The notes: a model not told the origin generated them from the sequence alone. Shown: positions 23,354-36,397, numbered from the stretch's first letter. The stretch: DNA of 64,000 nt from Oenanthe sinensis (GCA_028671895.1 CM053796.1:25604860-25668859); one strand, 5' to 3'. Made by a program: numbers and translations.

Positions 23354-25903
23354 ATGGCCGCCACACACAGATTTAAGATACCTCCTTTTGATGCACAACA
23401 CTATGACGAATGGACCGGAAGAATGAAAGCCTATCTTGAATCAATAAACAAGGTATACTTGAGAATATTGGAGAACGGTCCATACATACCCATGAAAATT
23501 GAGCCAGAGTGAATGGAAGGAGGGATACTAATACCATCCCGGTCTGTTCCTAAAGAGGAAATGGAGTTTTCAGACGCAGATAAAGAATTGGTTGGTATGG
23601 ATGCGTCGTTACGCAACGTCATAATTGAATCCCTAGACTCAGAGTACTACGTTCAGATAAAGGGATTAAAAACAGCAAAAGCCATGTGGGATAAACTGGC
23701 AGTAGTGATGGAGGGGACCGAGGAAGTTAGAGATAATCACAAGCGCATTCTGATATCTGAATATGAATCGTTCAGATGCGAGCGAGGAGAAAGTGTAGCG
23801 GATGTATACAAATGTTACAGTAAATTGCTTATCGAGCTGAGTATAAGAGATAAAGTCTATCCACTGGCAGACTCAAATATCAAGTTTCTTTTGAATTTGC
23901 CTAAACATCTGGAACACAGGATCACTGCCATTCGGGAGTCAAGAAATTTAAACAATACTTCTCTCGAAAAGCTGTATGGTGTTTTGAAAACCTACGAGCT
24001 GGAGCAAGAACAAAATGACAAAAGAAGATCCTACAATAGTGGAGAATACAAAGCGGTAAGTGAATCTGGACTTGTAGCTGAAGAGTCTACTGCAAAGGCA
24101 CTTGCAGCTGTCTCATTGAAAACTGCTAATCCTGAAAGGGTGGTATTAGATATTGAAGATCCATCCGAAGAAAGTGAGGATGAATATTATACCCTTGAAG
24201 AGCTGGACAAATTAGAAGACAAGTCATATGCTTGTATTGCTCGAGAATTTGCTTATATCAGCTTCAGGAAGCCAAGAAAAGGTAAAGGACGATTTGGTAG
24301 TTCTTTCAGCCGAAGAAGCGGTAGCAGCAGCAGAGGTAGTAGTGTAAGTGGCCGGGGAAGTTACAGCGGTCGAGGTAGTACATCTAGTAGTGGCTACAGA
24401 CCTAACCTGGTAGACAAGAACAAGTTCAGATGCTTTAACTGCAATGAATTGGGGCACTTTGCAACAGAGTGCAAGAAGCCCAAATACATTCATCCCAAGG
24501 AATCCTATACTGATCTGAAAAAGAAATATGACGCCTTGGTTAGCAAGCAACAGAAGGGAAGCTGGGCTTATGTTGTAACTGAAGGGAAGGGTTGGGACGA
24601 GTCTGATGAAGATGAAGATCAGGGGCAATGTAACTTCGCGTTAATGGCAAGATCTTCAGAACAATCAGAGGTACCAATTCTAACCGTAAATGAAATGTCT
24701 ATTTTTGAGTATCAAAACGAATTAGCTGCCATGAATAAAGACATGTACAATCTCCAACTAAATCTAATCGCTGTTAATGAGGAAAATGCTAAACTCTCCC
24801 TTAAGAATAGACTTCTCGAGGCCAAGGTAGAGGAATTAGAATAAGGAGAAAGTAAAGAAAGGCAGTTAATGAATCAGGTAGACGTTTTAGAACACAAGCT
24901 TAAGATTAGGGAAGACCTTAACGAAGAACTTAAGAAAGAATTAGCTGAGCTTAAAATAACATGTCAATCTTTTAAAGAAGCCGCTAATAAAGTTTTCATA
25001 GAAAGGGACATGTACATGAAACTGGCAGACAAGAGTAAAAATGAAAAAGTAAACATAGGACTTGACTACACACAGAAAAAGAAAAATAGGGCTGCTGAGT
25101 TGTTAGAGCCAGTGTTAGTCAAAGAAGATGTGCCTGAGGTTCTAGTGAATATTAGAAAACCTATCTTTAAGCGGTTTGAGCCTAGGACCATAGATCCTGT
25201 TGCTATTAAAATTGAACATGAGATTAAAATGGAAAAGGATTCAGAAGAAAAAGTAGTAGACCCTACAACTTCTAAGAGAGTGAGTAAGATTGCTTAAGCT
25301 AAGAGAGGTGTAGGAACCAAGGAGGCTAAGACGGTGTCACATAAACAATGGGTAGCAGGGTTTGACCAAATAAAAAAACCTGTAGAGGCAGTTAAATTTG
25401 AACCTGTATCCGTATCTACATCTTCACGAGCTAGGAAGGCATGCTATATCTGTAATCAAACTGATCATTTGTCTTACTATTGCCCGTCCTATGTAGAGGA
25501 AGAAAAACCTGTTAGTTGTAATACCATGCCTGCAACTACTGCTTTGCCTAACATGTATGCAAATCATGCCAAATGCAATAATCCTAATTATATGCCATGT
25601 GCTGTAAACATCATGCATGCTTATTTTAATTTGATGAATACTGCTAGTGCATCTGTTGAACATAAATTTAGTAGTAGTAAGAAAAAGCATGCTGGGTCAA
25701 AGACTAAGACTTCAAGTCCTCCTAAAGTTAGGAGTGACCAGTCTACTCCCAAACCTGACAAACCAGTCAAGGTTGACAAGGGAAAAGACAAAGTCAAGAT
25801 GGATGCCCCTGATGGCAACCAAGTAAAGCCTTCTGTATCTGATAAGAAAAAGAAAATTATTGATGCCGGGCCTAAACATCATTGGGTTCCGAAGAACGCC
25901 TAA
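23354..25903 (+). pseudogene. gag: Element A gag, three premature stops
   Basis: Gag forms the virus-like particle and packages RNA. The ATG at 23354 (MAATHRFKIPPFDAQ) is chosen because B has the same start in the same context. The 849-codon frame has a copia gag N-domain (KAMWDKLAVVMEGTEEV at about residue 105-125), an Arg/Ser/Gly-rich stretch, a zinc knuckle CFNCNELGHFATEC at residue 360, a coiled coil at about 445-555 (repeated Leu/Asn/Glu heptads), a second knuckle CYICNQTDHLSYYC at residue 697 and a Lys-rich tail ending HHWVPKN. Stops are at 23510 (TGA; B has CGA), 24842 (TAA; B has TCA) and 25295 (TAA; B has TAT). It ends at 25903, where pol begins in the -1 frame. In Sireviruses the gag extension has been linked to binding of dynein-light-chain-8-like proteins; I see no clear motif to confirm this here. 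Confidence 0.92.
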
Positions 25904-28900
25904 CCTTTCTGGATTTGCAGGGCAGTGAACAGGAAAAGAGTAAAGTCATATGGGTGCTGGACAGTGGAGCATCAAGGCATATGACCGGCAATAAGTCCCT
26001 GCTAACAGATTCGGTGTTGAGAGCCGGCTCCGTGGTTACTTTTGGAGATAACAGCAAAGGTTACACCCGGGGATATGGCAAGATTGTTTGTGGAAATGTT
26101 ATCATTGAGGACGTGTCTTTTGTGGAAGGATTGCGACATAATCTTCTCAGCGTTAGTCAGTTCACCGACAGGGGTTTTGACGTCAACTTTGGGAAGCATG
26201 ACTGTTCGATTCGAAGCAAAAAAGATGGAAGCCTTGCTCTCAAAGGAGTAAGGAAGTCAAATTTATTCATAGCCGACATGAATTCTGCTGATCAGTCTGA
26301 AGTCACGTGTTTCTACAGCAAGGCTTCTGCTGATGAAAGTTGGCTATGGCATAAAAGATTATCTCACCTGAACTTTAAAGCAATGAATAATCTCGTAAGG
26401 AGAGAGTCGGTGAGAGGGCTGCCACAGATGGAGTTTACTCCAGATGGACTCTGCGAAGCATGTGAGATGGGAAAATTGAAAAGAGCCTCGCATAAGGATA
26501 AGCAAGTGAATAGCATTACCGAGCCCCTACAACTTCTGCACATGGATTTGTTTGGACCCGTTAATGTTATGTCAATGTCAAGGAAAAGATACGCGCTGGT
26601 GATTGTCGATGACTTTTCCAAATACACATGGGTGATGTTTGTGACATCGAAAGATGAAGTGCCACATGAGATCATTAGGCATGTACTGGTCATTGAAAAC
26701 GTAGCAAGTCTGACTGTGAAGACTATCCGATCCGACAACGGGACAGAATTCAAGAACTCAGTGTTAATGGATTTCTGCATATCTAAAGGGATCAGAAGAC
26801 ATTATTCAGCACCGAGAACACCGCAGCAGAATGGGGTAGTTGAACGAAAGAATAGGACACTGGTTGAAGCAGCCAGGACAATGCTGTATGAGTCAAAACT
26901 TCCTCTGTATTTTTGGGCTGAAGCAGTTAGCGCAGCTTGTTATACACAGAACAGAACCCTGATTACAAAGGACTATAATGAGACACCGTATTATCTGATG
27001 AATAAACGAAAACCATCTATCAAGTACTTTCACGTGTTTGGTGCCAAATGCTTTGTGTTAAGAGACAATGCACAACTTGGAAAGTTTGATGCCAAAGCAG
27101 ATGAAGGGGTTTTCGTCGGATATTCTCTTGAAGTAGTAGCAGCGTACAGGGTGTTTGTGCTTAATGATCGAAAGGTGGTTGAAAGCCTTAATGTCACATT
27201 TGACGACTCAAAGCTCCCTTCTATACTAAAGAAAGACATTGAGCCCACTTCTCTAAGATTTGAAAAAATGGATATTGATGAAGTGGATACAGTACCTGAG
27301 TCTGTAGTGCAGGGTAGTGATCCAATGATAAATAATGTAATTAATCAATAGTCTAGTGTTTCGCCTATGCAAACCACTAGGGTTGAGGGATCACCTTCCG
27401 TTAGACCTGGTACCAACTCAGGGGGAGCAGCTCACTTAGGGGGAGCTAGTACTAGCTCAGGAGGAGCTAGTGGAAGTGGTTCTAGAATAAGTCACATTCA
27501 CTTACAAGATCAAGCTGAGTCATCAAGAACATTTGTTAAGGATCGTACTTGGAACAAGGACCATCCGTTTGAGCTAATCATTGGTGACCCAGATGCCGGA
27601 GTGACTACTAGACGAAAAGCTAGAGTTGAAATTGCCACCGAGAATGAATGTCTATACTCAGTGTTCCTTTCTCAATTGGAACCTAAAGTGGTGGAAGAAG
27701 CCCTAATATGACGCTGATTGGGTGATTGCTATGCAAGAAGGACTCAATCAGTTTGAAAGGCAGAAGGTGTGGAAGCTGGTACGCAGACTAAAGAATAGAT
27801 CTGTTGTTGGAACAAAATGGGTATTCAGAAACAAGCTGGATGAAAACGGACTTGTAACACGAAATAAAGCTCGCCTAGTTGCTAAGGGTTATACTCAAAG
27901 AGAAGGAATTGATTATGATGAAACCTATGCACCAGTAGCAAGGCTAGAGGCCATAAGGATGTTCTTAGCATTCGCAGCATATCATGGTTTTAAAGTCTAT
28001 CAGATGGATGTCAAGAGTGCATTCTTAAACGGTGAACTAGATGAAGAAGTTTATGTTGATCAACCTCCCGGGTTTGTCGACAGCAAATACTGTGATTATG
28101 TTTATCGTCTCTTCAAATCAGTGTATGGCCTTAAGCAGTCTCCGCGGAAGTGGTATGAAACTCTGTCAGACTTCTTACTAGAAAGTGGTTTCACCAGAGG
28201 AGTAATCGACAAGACGCTTTTCTACAAGAAATGCAAAGATGATCTAATAATGGTGCAAGTATATATGAATGACATTATCTTTGGGTCTGCAAATGAGAAG
28301 CTATGTGCGAAATTCGCTAAGTTAATGCAATCGAGGTATGAAATGAGCATGATGAGAGAGCTGACGTTCTTTCTGGGTATTCAAGTTAGTCAAAAAAAGG
28401 ACGGGGTATTTATCTGCCAGACCAAGTACATTCATGATCTATTAAAGAAGTATGGTCTCGAAGATGTATCACAAGCTAAGACTCCTATGGCAACAGCCAC
28501 GAAGCTTGACGAGGATAAAGCGGGAAAACCTGTAGGCATCTCAAGCTATCGAGGTATGATCGGCTCACTTTTGTATTTAACTGCTAGCAGACCTGATATT
28601 ATGTTCTCCACATGCTTATGTGCAAGGTTCCAAGCGGATCCCAGAGAGTCACATCTTATAGCCGTAAAGCATATTTTTAGGTATCTCAAGGGAACATCAA
28701 ATCTCGGGATTTGGTACCCAAGAGATACAGGGTTTAATCTTATTGGCTATTCGGATTCAGATTACGCAGGCTGTAGAATAGATAGAAAGAGCACTTCAGG
28801 AAGCTGTCAGTTCCTTGGAAGAAGGTTGGTGTCTTGGCAAAGCAAGAAACAACACACAGTATCAACCTCGACAGCTGAAGCAGAATATATTGTTGTTGGA

Positions 28901-29206
28901 AGCTGTGTGGCCCAAATACTGTGGATGAAGAACCAACTCAAGGACTACGGTGTAGAAGTATCTAAGATTCCTATCATGTGTAACAACACAAGTGCTATTG
29001 CAATGACCAACAATCCTGTTGATCACTCAAGGACTAAGCATATTGATATAAGGTATCATTTTATTAGAGAGCATGTAGAAAATGGAACTGTAGAGTTGCA
29101 TTTTGTGTCTACTGAACATCAAATAGCAGATATATTCACTAAACCTCTAGACAGATCAACATTTTCTAGATTGGTTGGTGAATTGGGGATGCTTAACACT
29201 TGTTAG
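25876..29206 (+). pseudogene. pol: Element A pol: PR, IN, RT, RNase H (broken)
   Basis: The pol frame opens at 25876, overlapping the gag end by 28 bases in the -1 frame, with no ATG near its start. Protease: VLDSGASRHM, Asp codon 25960. GAG-pre-integrase zinc finger: LWHKRLSHL...CEACEMGK, about 26335-26500. Integrase: MDLFGP, SDNGTEF, GVVERKN (Asp, Asp, Glu), 26530-26890. Linker: Ser/Gly-rich, 27360-27560. RT: 27715-28480. RNase H: 28740-29150, ending FTKPLDRSTFSRLVGELG. Breaks: TAG at 27349 (GAG in B), an extra base near 27706 shifting the frame, YVDD changed to YMND at 28262-28273, and CDN changed to CNN in RNase H near 28981. The enzymes would be inactive even if translated. Confidence 0.94.
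27414..27480 (+). promoter_or_regulatory. Polypurine-like repeats inside A pol linker
   Basis: CTCAGGGGGAGC, CTTAGGGGGAGC and CTCAGGAGGAGC recur in frame, coding for SGGA-type residues between integrase and RT. They resemble the 3' polypurine tract (AGGGGGAGA). B has the same at 55655-55715. Use as an internal priming site is an inference. Confidence 0.5.
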
Positions 29207-30533
29207 TTTTTGCTACCTATCTGTTATAATTCAGTTTGTGTACATATTGTTGTGGTACATGAATATTCATAATTAATAATGTGTACTCAATTTCAAAGAT
29301 ATTTGTGTTGCATGCAACAAAAGGGTGAGTTAGAAAGTTTCATAACATTAATCTTATGAGGATCTGTGTATCCATATGATTAATGTCTAATAATGTGATA
29401 GAATTTAATGCTAGACTTAATTTTGTAATGCATGATTTATTTGCTAAATTCCCTGTCATTTCAAAATTGTAATTTTCTAAAATGGTGTGAAAATTTGTGG
29501 TGAAATCTTGTGAATTTTATATATAAATGTTTAATTCACATAATTTCATTAAAATTTTCTAAGGCAAATCTCGATCTGTTTCTGGATCGAGATCGAGATT
29601 AACTTGCAGGATATGCTTAAAAAGTTTAAGGTAAATCTCGATCTGTCCTCATCAAGATCGACATCGAGATGTAGATCGAGATCGACATCAAGATCGACAT
29701 CGAGATGCGGATCGAGATGTAGATCGAGATCGACATCAAGATCGACATCGAGATCGACATCGAGATGCGGATCGCGATGTGTATCTCGAGATCGAAATGT
29801 GCCTTGTCTTTTCAGTTATTTTTTTTTGGCGTGCAAGTATATAATATAGCATTATATAGACTGTTCATTATTTCACTTAACTTTCTCTCTCTCACTAGTT
29901 CAAAAAGCTGAAGCAAATACACACGCATATACATACATTCACAGCATCTTCTTCCCTGCAATAACACCAAGTTTTTCTTGTGACTTTCTTAAACAAAAAT
30001 CACTAACTGTTACTTGAAAACATTAATCACTAAAACAAAACTCTGCCAAAATTTTGTTTAAAGTAAACTGTTGAACTTTTTGCGCATATTCTACGTCATT
30101 TCTTAACATTAGTGTTCTTGCAAATCGTTGTTCAGTTCTCCTATTATTCGAGTGAGTTTGTTTTTATTGATTTCGTGTCTTCGTGTTTTTCAATTTTTTT
30201 TTTGTGTTCTTAAGTGGCATAGTTGTGTGTGTTACTGTTCAATCCATAAAGTACCAAGTAACCGCCCTGTTTTTTGTTTTTCCGAGATATTAGTTTTTTT
30301 TAAACAAAACGATTGTTCACTTTAATTTCCTAAAGCTAAACCGTCAATAATAAGTGGGGAGTTAAGTGATCATTAGTGGGGAGTTAAGTGGTCATTAGTG
30401 GGGAGTTTTAATTACGTGGGTAATTAGTGGGGTTCGTGTACGTTTTTTTTGTGTTTAAATTTAGAGCTTGTTCTCTAAAATTTCCATTGCAAAATCTTTA
30501 CAAAAAATTTCTCTTCTCAAACACAAATCTCAA
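29207..30533 (+). other. A spacer between pol and ORF2
   Basis: 1.3 kb with no credible gene. It holds an AT-rich part, the GATCGAGAT array (29561-29800), a CT-rich and AT-rich part with TATATAATATAG-like sequence near 29838, and three copies of AGTGGGGAGTTAAGTG-like sequence at 30350-30410. B has the same order at 57463-58773. Its length rules out simple read-through from pol into ORF2, so a spliced RNA or an internal promoter would be needed. Confidence 0.75.
29561..29800 (+). repeat. GATCGAGAT array in A pol-ORF2 spacer
   Basis: The array begins AAGGCAAATCTCGATC, exactly as the LTR array does, then alternates GATCGAGATCGACATC and GATGCGGATCGAGATG phrases. TCTCGATC and GATCGAGA face each other at its left end and could form a hairpin. 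The short frame of Ser/Arg-Thr repeats through it is a by-product. Confidence 0.9.
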
Positions 30534-33500
30534 ATGGCCAACCCAAATTTCACAATTCCCAAAACCAACTTTGTTAATCTCTCTGCTGATCGAGCAACTG
30601 GTAGATTCATTCACTACCAGTTCTGGATTGAGTCCCTCAACAACATATCCATGATAAGTCATGCCTTAACCACCTCTCCCATCCTGAATGTCGAAGCCCT
30701 TCAAGCTGCTTACTCAATATTAGAGATTCAGGGTGGTAAAGCAAATCCAACAGGCTTATCCTTCACTATCGGTGGTGCAAAATATGAGGTCAGTCTGCAG
30801 AAGTTCAATGAGATTCTTGGGCTTCCTTCAGAAAATTTTGCTCCGGAACCCACTATGGAAGAAATGTTGCAATTATTCACGGAGATAGGTTGTCGCCCTC
30901 CCACGGGTCCTATCAAAGTAACAAAGGTTCACACAGGTATGTTACCAGCTGAGTGGGATTATGTAGTTCAGGCCATTCAACGCTGCATGTTCCCAAAGGA
31001 CAAAGATTACAGGCCAATGAACAACAGATGTCGAGTAATTCTATATGGAGTGGCAAATAACAGAAGAGTGAATGTGGGCAAACATCTGTTGATTCAGTTG
31101 CTTGAGAGGTGGGCACTGGAAAAGAATGCATCTCGGAATCCGGAAAATGGACCAGTCAAATGTTGGATGCCAAGATTCCTTCAGATGGTTCTGGATGACG
31201 TTCTTTCAGAGGAGCACAGAAGAATATTTCAAGGCTCTGAAAGGATGACATGTTTTGATATGACCTTAAAGAGTATCTCCACCATGGAAACCCAGCAAAA
31301 GTCCAGACTCTTTGAGTTGCGCCTGACTCCGTACTTCCAGGATCTGCAAGATGAGTATGCTAGGGTTCACGCTTCTCAGTTTACCGCAGTAGAAGCGGAA
31401 GGTAGTGGCAACGAAGCTGCTGGTGGAGATCAAGTGTCTGGCAATTTGGGAGAAGCAGGTGTGGATGTTGAAATGGCTGAAGCAAATGTTGCAGAAGCTG
31501 GAGCTGACAAGGATGAAGATCATCTGAGTCAAGTACTTATTCTTGCTGATCTTGATCAAATTTCAATTCAACCAACCCCTGTTTTCTACAACCGTAGGCC
31601 TGAAAACCCCAGGCTCTATCCCAGGCTGCAAGCCCTTCTGTTCATAAACATTCAGCCAGCCCTAAAACTGGTGATAAAAGGAAGGCAAGTCCATCTCAGT
31701 CGAGTGAATCGAGTGGAGGGAGTGTAGGTGTTGAGAGAGTAGTAAAATCAGCAGCTCTGCCACCCTCAAAGAAGCAAAAGATGGATTCTATCCCAGTGGC
31801 AACTGCGCAACCTGTTAGGGATAGTTCACCTCTCACAGCCACCACACCTCACGTTGGAGGCTCACCTCTCCTAAATATTCCAACACATTCGCACTCGCCT
31901 AGGCATGTTGGTGAGAGTCACGGAGGGGGTTCATCTCAACAGCCAATAGGAGCTGACCCTACCTCCCCTGAGTTGTCCGCTCAGGGCTCTTTGAGCAATT
32001 TCTCGGAAGGGGAATGGCAAACTGAGACTAGCACTTCTGATGCTAGAATCTCAGGAAGTTTATATGAGGAAGAGTCTGTCGAATCCAGCACGGATGACTC
32101 TTCCCCATCTAAATCAGAAAACAAGTTGCTCGCAGAGCAACGACATCTGGTGACTGGTGGGTCTACGCCTCCAGAACAGCCCAGCGAACCAGAAAAGGTT
32201 CTTGGTGAACAAGGGGATGACATGGTCATAACGCCATCTCCTAACGTAGACACAGCGTTTAAAGGTTCAGTCTCACTGACCGATATCGCCGACCAACTCA
32301 CCGCTAGTCCCCAGCGACTAGTGGATGAGGCTCTAGTTCTGGTAGGTTCTAAACACGAGGGAGAGACAGGGAGAGTAGATCCCTTCTCATTAGGGATCTT
32401 GAGTGAAACAGAACCCGGCGAGAGTAAACAGTTTAACCCAAGCCAAACACCGTCCCTTACATTGCAGGATCTAGTGAAGAAGGTGGAGGTTTTGGAGGCT
32501 GGAGTTGCTGGTGTTACTGCTGCTGTCTCTTCCCACTCTGAAAGATTGGAGGTTGGAGCACAGTTCATGGAGAACCTGATTGCCGTTCAAAATCAGTTGA
32601 TTGACAAGATAAACAGTCTTGGATTGGTACAGGTAGAGGTTGGGCGGTCAGTAGATGATGTCACTCATGGCATGTCTCAAGTCTGGATGAAGCTAAATGA
32701 ATTACTTGATGCTGTCTTTGGACGTAACAAGGCTGGACCTCGTCCTTCAACCAGTGGTGGTGGTGACGATAACAATGATGATGATGCTCCTGATGAGGAT
32801 AACCCACCTAAGGGGGAGAAGGAGGATCAGGGTCTGAAAAAGCTGACTAGTAAGGGTCGGGTGATCGAGTCCTCAAACAAATCTGGTGAAAAGGTGGAGG
32901 AGGGTCAACCGGCTCTTAAAGACAAAGGCAAGCAGAAGATGGTAGTTGAAGAAGCAGGAGCTGAGAAAGAAACACCTCTCGTCGATGTATTTATGGGAGA
33001 CTTTATTGAAGATTCTGATGATGATGAGATGGATGTAGAAGCCTTAGTGGCAAGGAGGTCGAGACTCGAGCAACGGGCAAGAGAGTGGGAACAAGAAAGA
33101 GATCTAAATCCTGGCGGATCTGGCGCAGGAGTTGCAGGTGATGCAGGAGACCACTCGGTTGCTGACGAGCATGTGCCGGAAGAAGAAGTTGATGAAGTAG
33201 CGAAAGAAGCGGAGATGCAAGAAGAGATTTTCAGGGAAGCCAGAAAAAGAGTGAATGAAGAAGTGCTTCAAGGAATCGTGGAAAAGGAACTAATGGCAAA
33301 AGAGAAGAGAGTGGCTCAGAAAACTCAGCATGAGTATGAAATGCAAAAGATCAAAGATCCTAAGGTCCAGGCTGACATAAGGAGGGAAGGTCCCAAGTGG
33401 GACAAGGCTAGAGAAGCCTTAGCTGGACCAAGAGCCTATGCTCCTGACTCAGAAAGGTTGAGTTTCCTTCTCCACAAGCTAGAAAATCTAAACCCTGGGC

Positions 33501-34693
33501 TTCTGAACTATCTAAACTGTATAAGACAGGGATGCACCTCTGTTCAAATTATATTCAAGGAGAAAGCATGGAGTCTGATGATTACTTGGGCACCCATAAC
33601 AAGAATCGAGCCGTGTATGGTTGATGAAGCATTCTTCCATGCAAGGGGTGCTAGTGAACTGGTAGAATATGCTCACAAGGTAGACACCTCTGTCAAGACT
33701 GGAGTGCTATTTAAAGAGAAACTATTGAAGATGGATTAAGACAGAGGGGTTGACATTATTCTAAATCCCTATCAGATCAGATATGTCCATGACAAGGTCT
33801 TGAGGATTGTAAATCTGCATGACTCGAAACTGATTCCGAACGTAAATGTACTGAAGGCAGTTGCAAAGCTAGTCCTCTCAAAAGGTTTCCTAACAAAGGA
33901 AAAGAAGCTGGTGGCTAAGGACTTGGAGAAGTTGATAAGAAGGCAAGATGTTAGATACAAGTTGCATGAAGCCAAACTACCAGTGGTTAAGAAGGAGCCT
34001 GAAGACTATGCATTCGAGCAGTAAGAAGAGGCAATAAAAGAGTATGTGCAGAGATACGGAGATCCGAGAGTAGACATTCCTGAAGAAGGAGAAATAAGGG
34101 ATGAAGCTAGTGCAGTGGTTGGTGCAAATGTCAAGTTTGTCAAAAGCAAAGCTGAGAATGAAAATGATCTGCTGATCTACACAGACAAGCATTAGGTGGA
34201 AACCGTCATTGAAATCAAGTACGAAATCTTTGCAGAACACAGTCATGAAACACTGTGTATCATAAGGGAATTGATTGATGAAATGGATGATGTTGACGAG
34301 TTTGATCAGGATTATCTAAGGGTCATATTTGATAACTTCTGTAAGAGAAGACAATAGCTAGACATTCAGAGGCTACAACAATGCACCACTGCTATTGTTA
34401 TTGGATACCCTAAGCAGCTGGACATAAGGAAGAAAGGTGAAAAGGGGTATCCTGACAAAATCACTAAGCTGAGATTTGAAGACATTCCCACGAAGCTTAC
34501 CACTCGCAGCATGGTTGAAAGATGGTTGAGGTTGTTTCGAGATTATAAGATCAGAAATCATGTGGAAGTAGAAGGACTTAATCTTCTCAAGAAAAGAATG
34601 GATGAAGTCTGCAACCCTGAGTTCATGAAGAAAGAAAAGGTAGCCAAGAAGAAAGCTCGTGAGGAAGAGGAGCGCAAGAAATCGAGATTTTAA
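30534..34693 (+). pseudogene. Element A ORF2: accessory protein of unknown function, broken
   Basis: The start MANPNFTIPKTNF at 30534 matches B at 58774; the upstream codons of the frame are not conserved. The intact design is best read from B (about 1,376 residues): globular N-domain, disordered acidic middle with a KKQK basic motif, coiled coil, globular C-domain, Lys/Glu tail. In A one base is missing from a C-run at 31607-31610, shifting the frame, and stops follow at 33737, 34022, 34193 and 34355. The last two are CAG-to-TAG relative to B. The normal stop is lost, so the frame ends 4 codons later, at 34691. The amino acids in the undamaged parts remain close to B. No family was recognised with certainty; it resembles plant retroelement-associated proteins carrying a PRFLQM-type motif (WMPRFLQMVLDD). 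Confidence 0.85.
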
Positions 34694-35155
34694 TGTATTA
34701 AGCTTGTAATGTTTCTTTGCGTTGTAATGTGTTTTCTTGTTTTCCTGCATTGTAAGTACATTATCTGTTTTCTTGTGTAGTGTAAGGTAGAAGTTAGTTA
34801 GCTAAGTGTCTTGAAACTGTTTTATATTAGGCGTCAATTATTTCGCGAAGTTCGGCTGTGGTAATACTGCTAAAAGGACTTCAGAAGGATAATTGAAGAT
34901 TGAGTGGACCGTGCTCTTAAGTACTTAGAGAAAATCTCTAGAAAAGCATGAAGCCATTTGATCGAGTCAACAGGTGTCCAATTTTGGCACTTGAAGTATC
35001 AGTGATAGACATGAAGCTAGTTAATCAAGCCAAGCATTATGCAAGTTGACATGATCGTTTATGAATGTTAGTTTATCTTTTTCAGTCCCTGGTTAGTTGA
35101 GTTATCCTCATTGTGAATTTGGTTGTCACTGTTAGACAATCAAATAGAGGGAGAT
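34694..35155 (+). other. A 3' untranslated region and polypurine tract
   Basis: No gene. The tract CAAATAGAGGGAGATT (35140-35155) abuts the 3' LTR; B and C have CAAATAGGGGGAGATT. The phrase TTAGTTGAGTTATCCTC just upstream is shared with C (near 51448) and with D, marking a conserved 3' end across these families. Confidence 0.85.
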
Positions 35156-36397
35156 TGAAAGGCATAGGTGTACTAACTTGTAACACTTAATTACTATGTA
35201 ACTCAACTAGGTAAAAGATAAAACAACAGCAAAACAAGAGAAACTGAAGAAGCACATGGAATCAATCAACTGAAGAAATGGTAATGATACTTGGTAACTA
35301 CAAGTAACTAATTTGATTAGTCCAGAATGCCTAAGTGAGAAGAAGTTCAATCTCAGTATTGCTCATGCCCTAACTTATCTAATGGAGAATCAAATTAATG
35401 TCAAAGAAGTATCAAGAAGACCAAAGTGATTTCATGTAATGCATCTCAACAACTGGATAATGTAAAGATTAATCAACAAATGAGAACTGACATTCAGAAG
35501 CAAGAACCCCTTCAAGACTAGTCACTTATGAACCAGACCATTGCATCAAGTATCAGGACATTGGAGGCAAGTTCATGTCAGTAATAGAAGATCTCATCTG
35601 AATTGAGTGAGGAAAAGAAATTGAAGAAGCTAGGGAAACTTGCTCATAAAGGTTAATCCACATTTAGTCACTAAAGAAAGTCAACATTGGATGAGTGCAT
35701 ATTTGCTAAGGCAAATGTCGATCCACAGCAGATCGAGATGCGGATCGAGATTGATAATTGAAGTAAAACATTCCAAGGCAAATCTCGATCCACGGCAGAT
35801 CGAGATTCTCATAGATCGAGATCGAGATTTTCACAGATCGAGATCGAGATTCTCATAGATCGAGATCGAGATTTTCATAGATCGAGATCGAGATCGTGAT
35901 TGTCGACCAAGATCGAGATCGAGATGGGTTCGGGCCGAGATCGAGATGTGGGTCGATATGTAACATTTAATGTTCAAGGGACAAGTGGCTTATTGTGAAT
36001 GGTTGATCCAGAGTGGTTGGGAAAGTACTTTTTGTTGTCGAGTCCTAATTGGGCCACGTACACAAAAAAGACAAGATCAAGACTACACGACATTATAAAA
36101 GCAGCACTTTGTTTTCATTTGTATTTGACTTTTAGCAATCTCTATATATTTTTCAAAGAGAGCATTTACTGTAAAAAGAAAGTGAGAGAGAATCAGTTGA
36201 ATCAAGCTTTAATTGCTGTATTTATTGTTCAACTGATTATGATGCTTTTACGAATGTTGTAACAAATCCTTCAATGAATATAAAGATATATTCTTCAAAT
36301 TCTGTGTCATCATTTATTACCTGCATTTATTTTATATTCTCTCATTATTCGAAACAGTTGTATTCACCCCCCCCTCTACAACACTTTGGACCTAACA
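35156..36397 (+). repeat. 3' LTR of element A
   Basis: 1,242 bp, TGAAAGG to CCTAACA, with the GATCGAGAT array at 35715-35958 and a TATA box at 36094. It is 38 bp longer than the 5' LTR, mostly from array units. Confidence 0.95.

Larger units (their letters stand above)
21620..36397 (+). mobile_element. Element A: complete Sirevirus-type copia element with accessory ORF
   Basis: A 14,778-bp element: 5' LTR, PBS, gag, pol in the -1 frame, a repeat-bearing spacer, ORF2, polypurine tract, 3' LTR. The ends are fixed by TG...CA and the perfect CCCTA duplication. Compared with its sister B (about 90% or more identical) it has stops in gag (three), pol (one stop, one frameshift) and ORF2 (one frameshift, four stops), and Asp-to-Asn changes in the RT and RNase H active sites. 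It is structurally complete but dead. About 17 substitutions between its LTRs outside the repeat arrays suggest an age of several hundred thousand years if a commonly used plant LTR rate of about 1.3e-8 per site per year applies. Confidence 0.96.

Noticed and set aside
29604..29849. Ser/Arg-rich 81-aa frame resembling an SR protein
   Set aside because: It is the translation of the GATCGAGAT/GACATC array; base periodicity, not protein selection, explains it.
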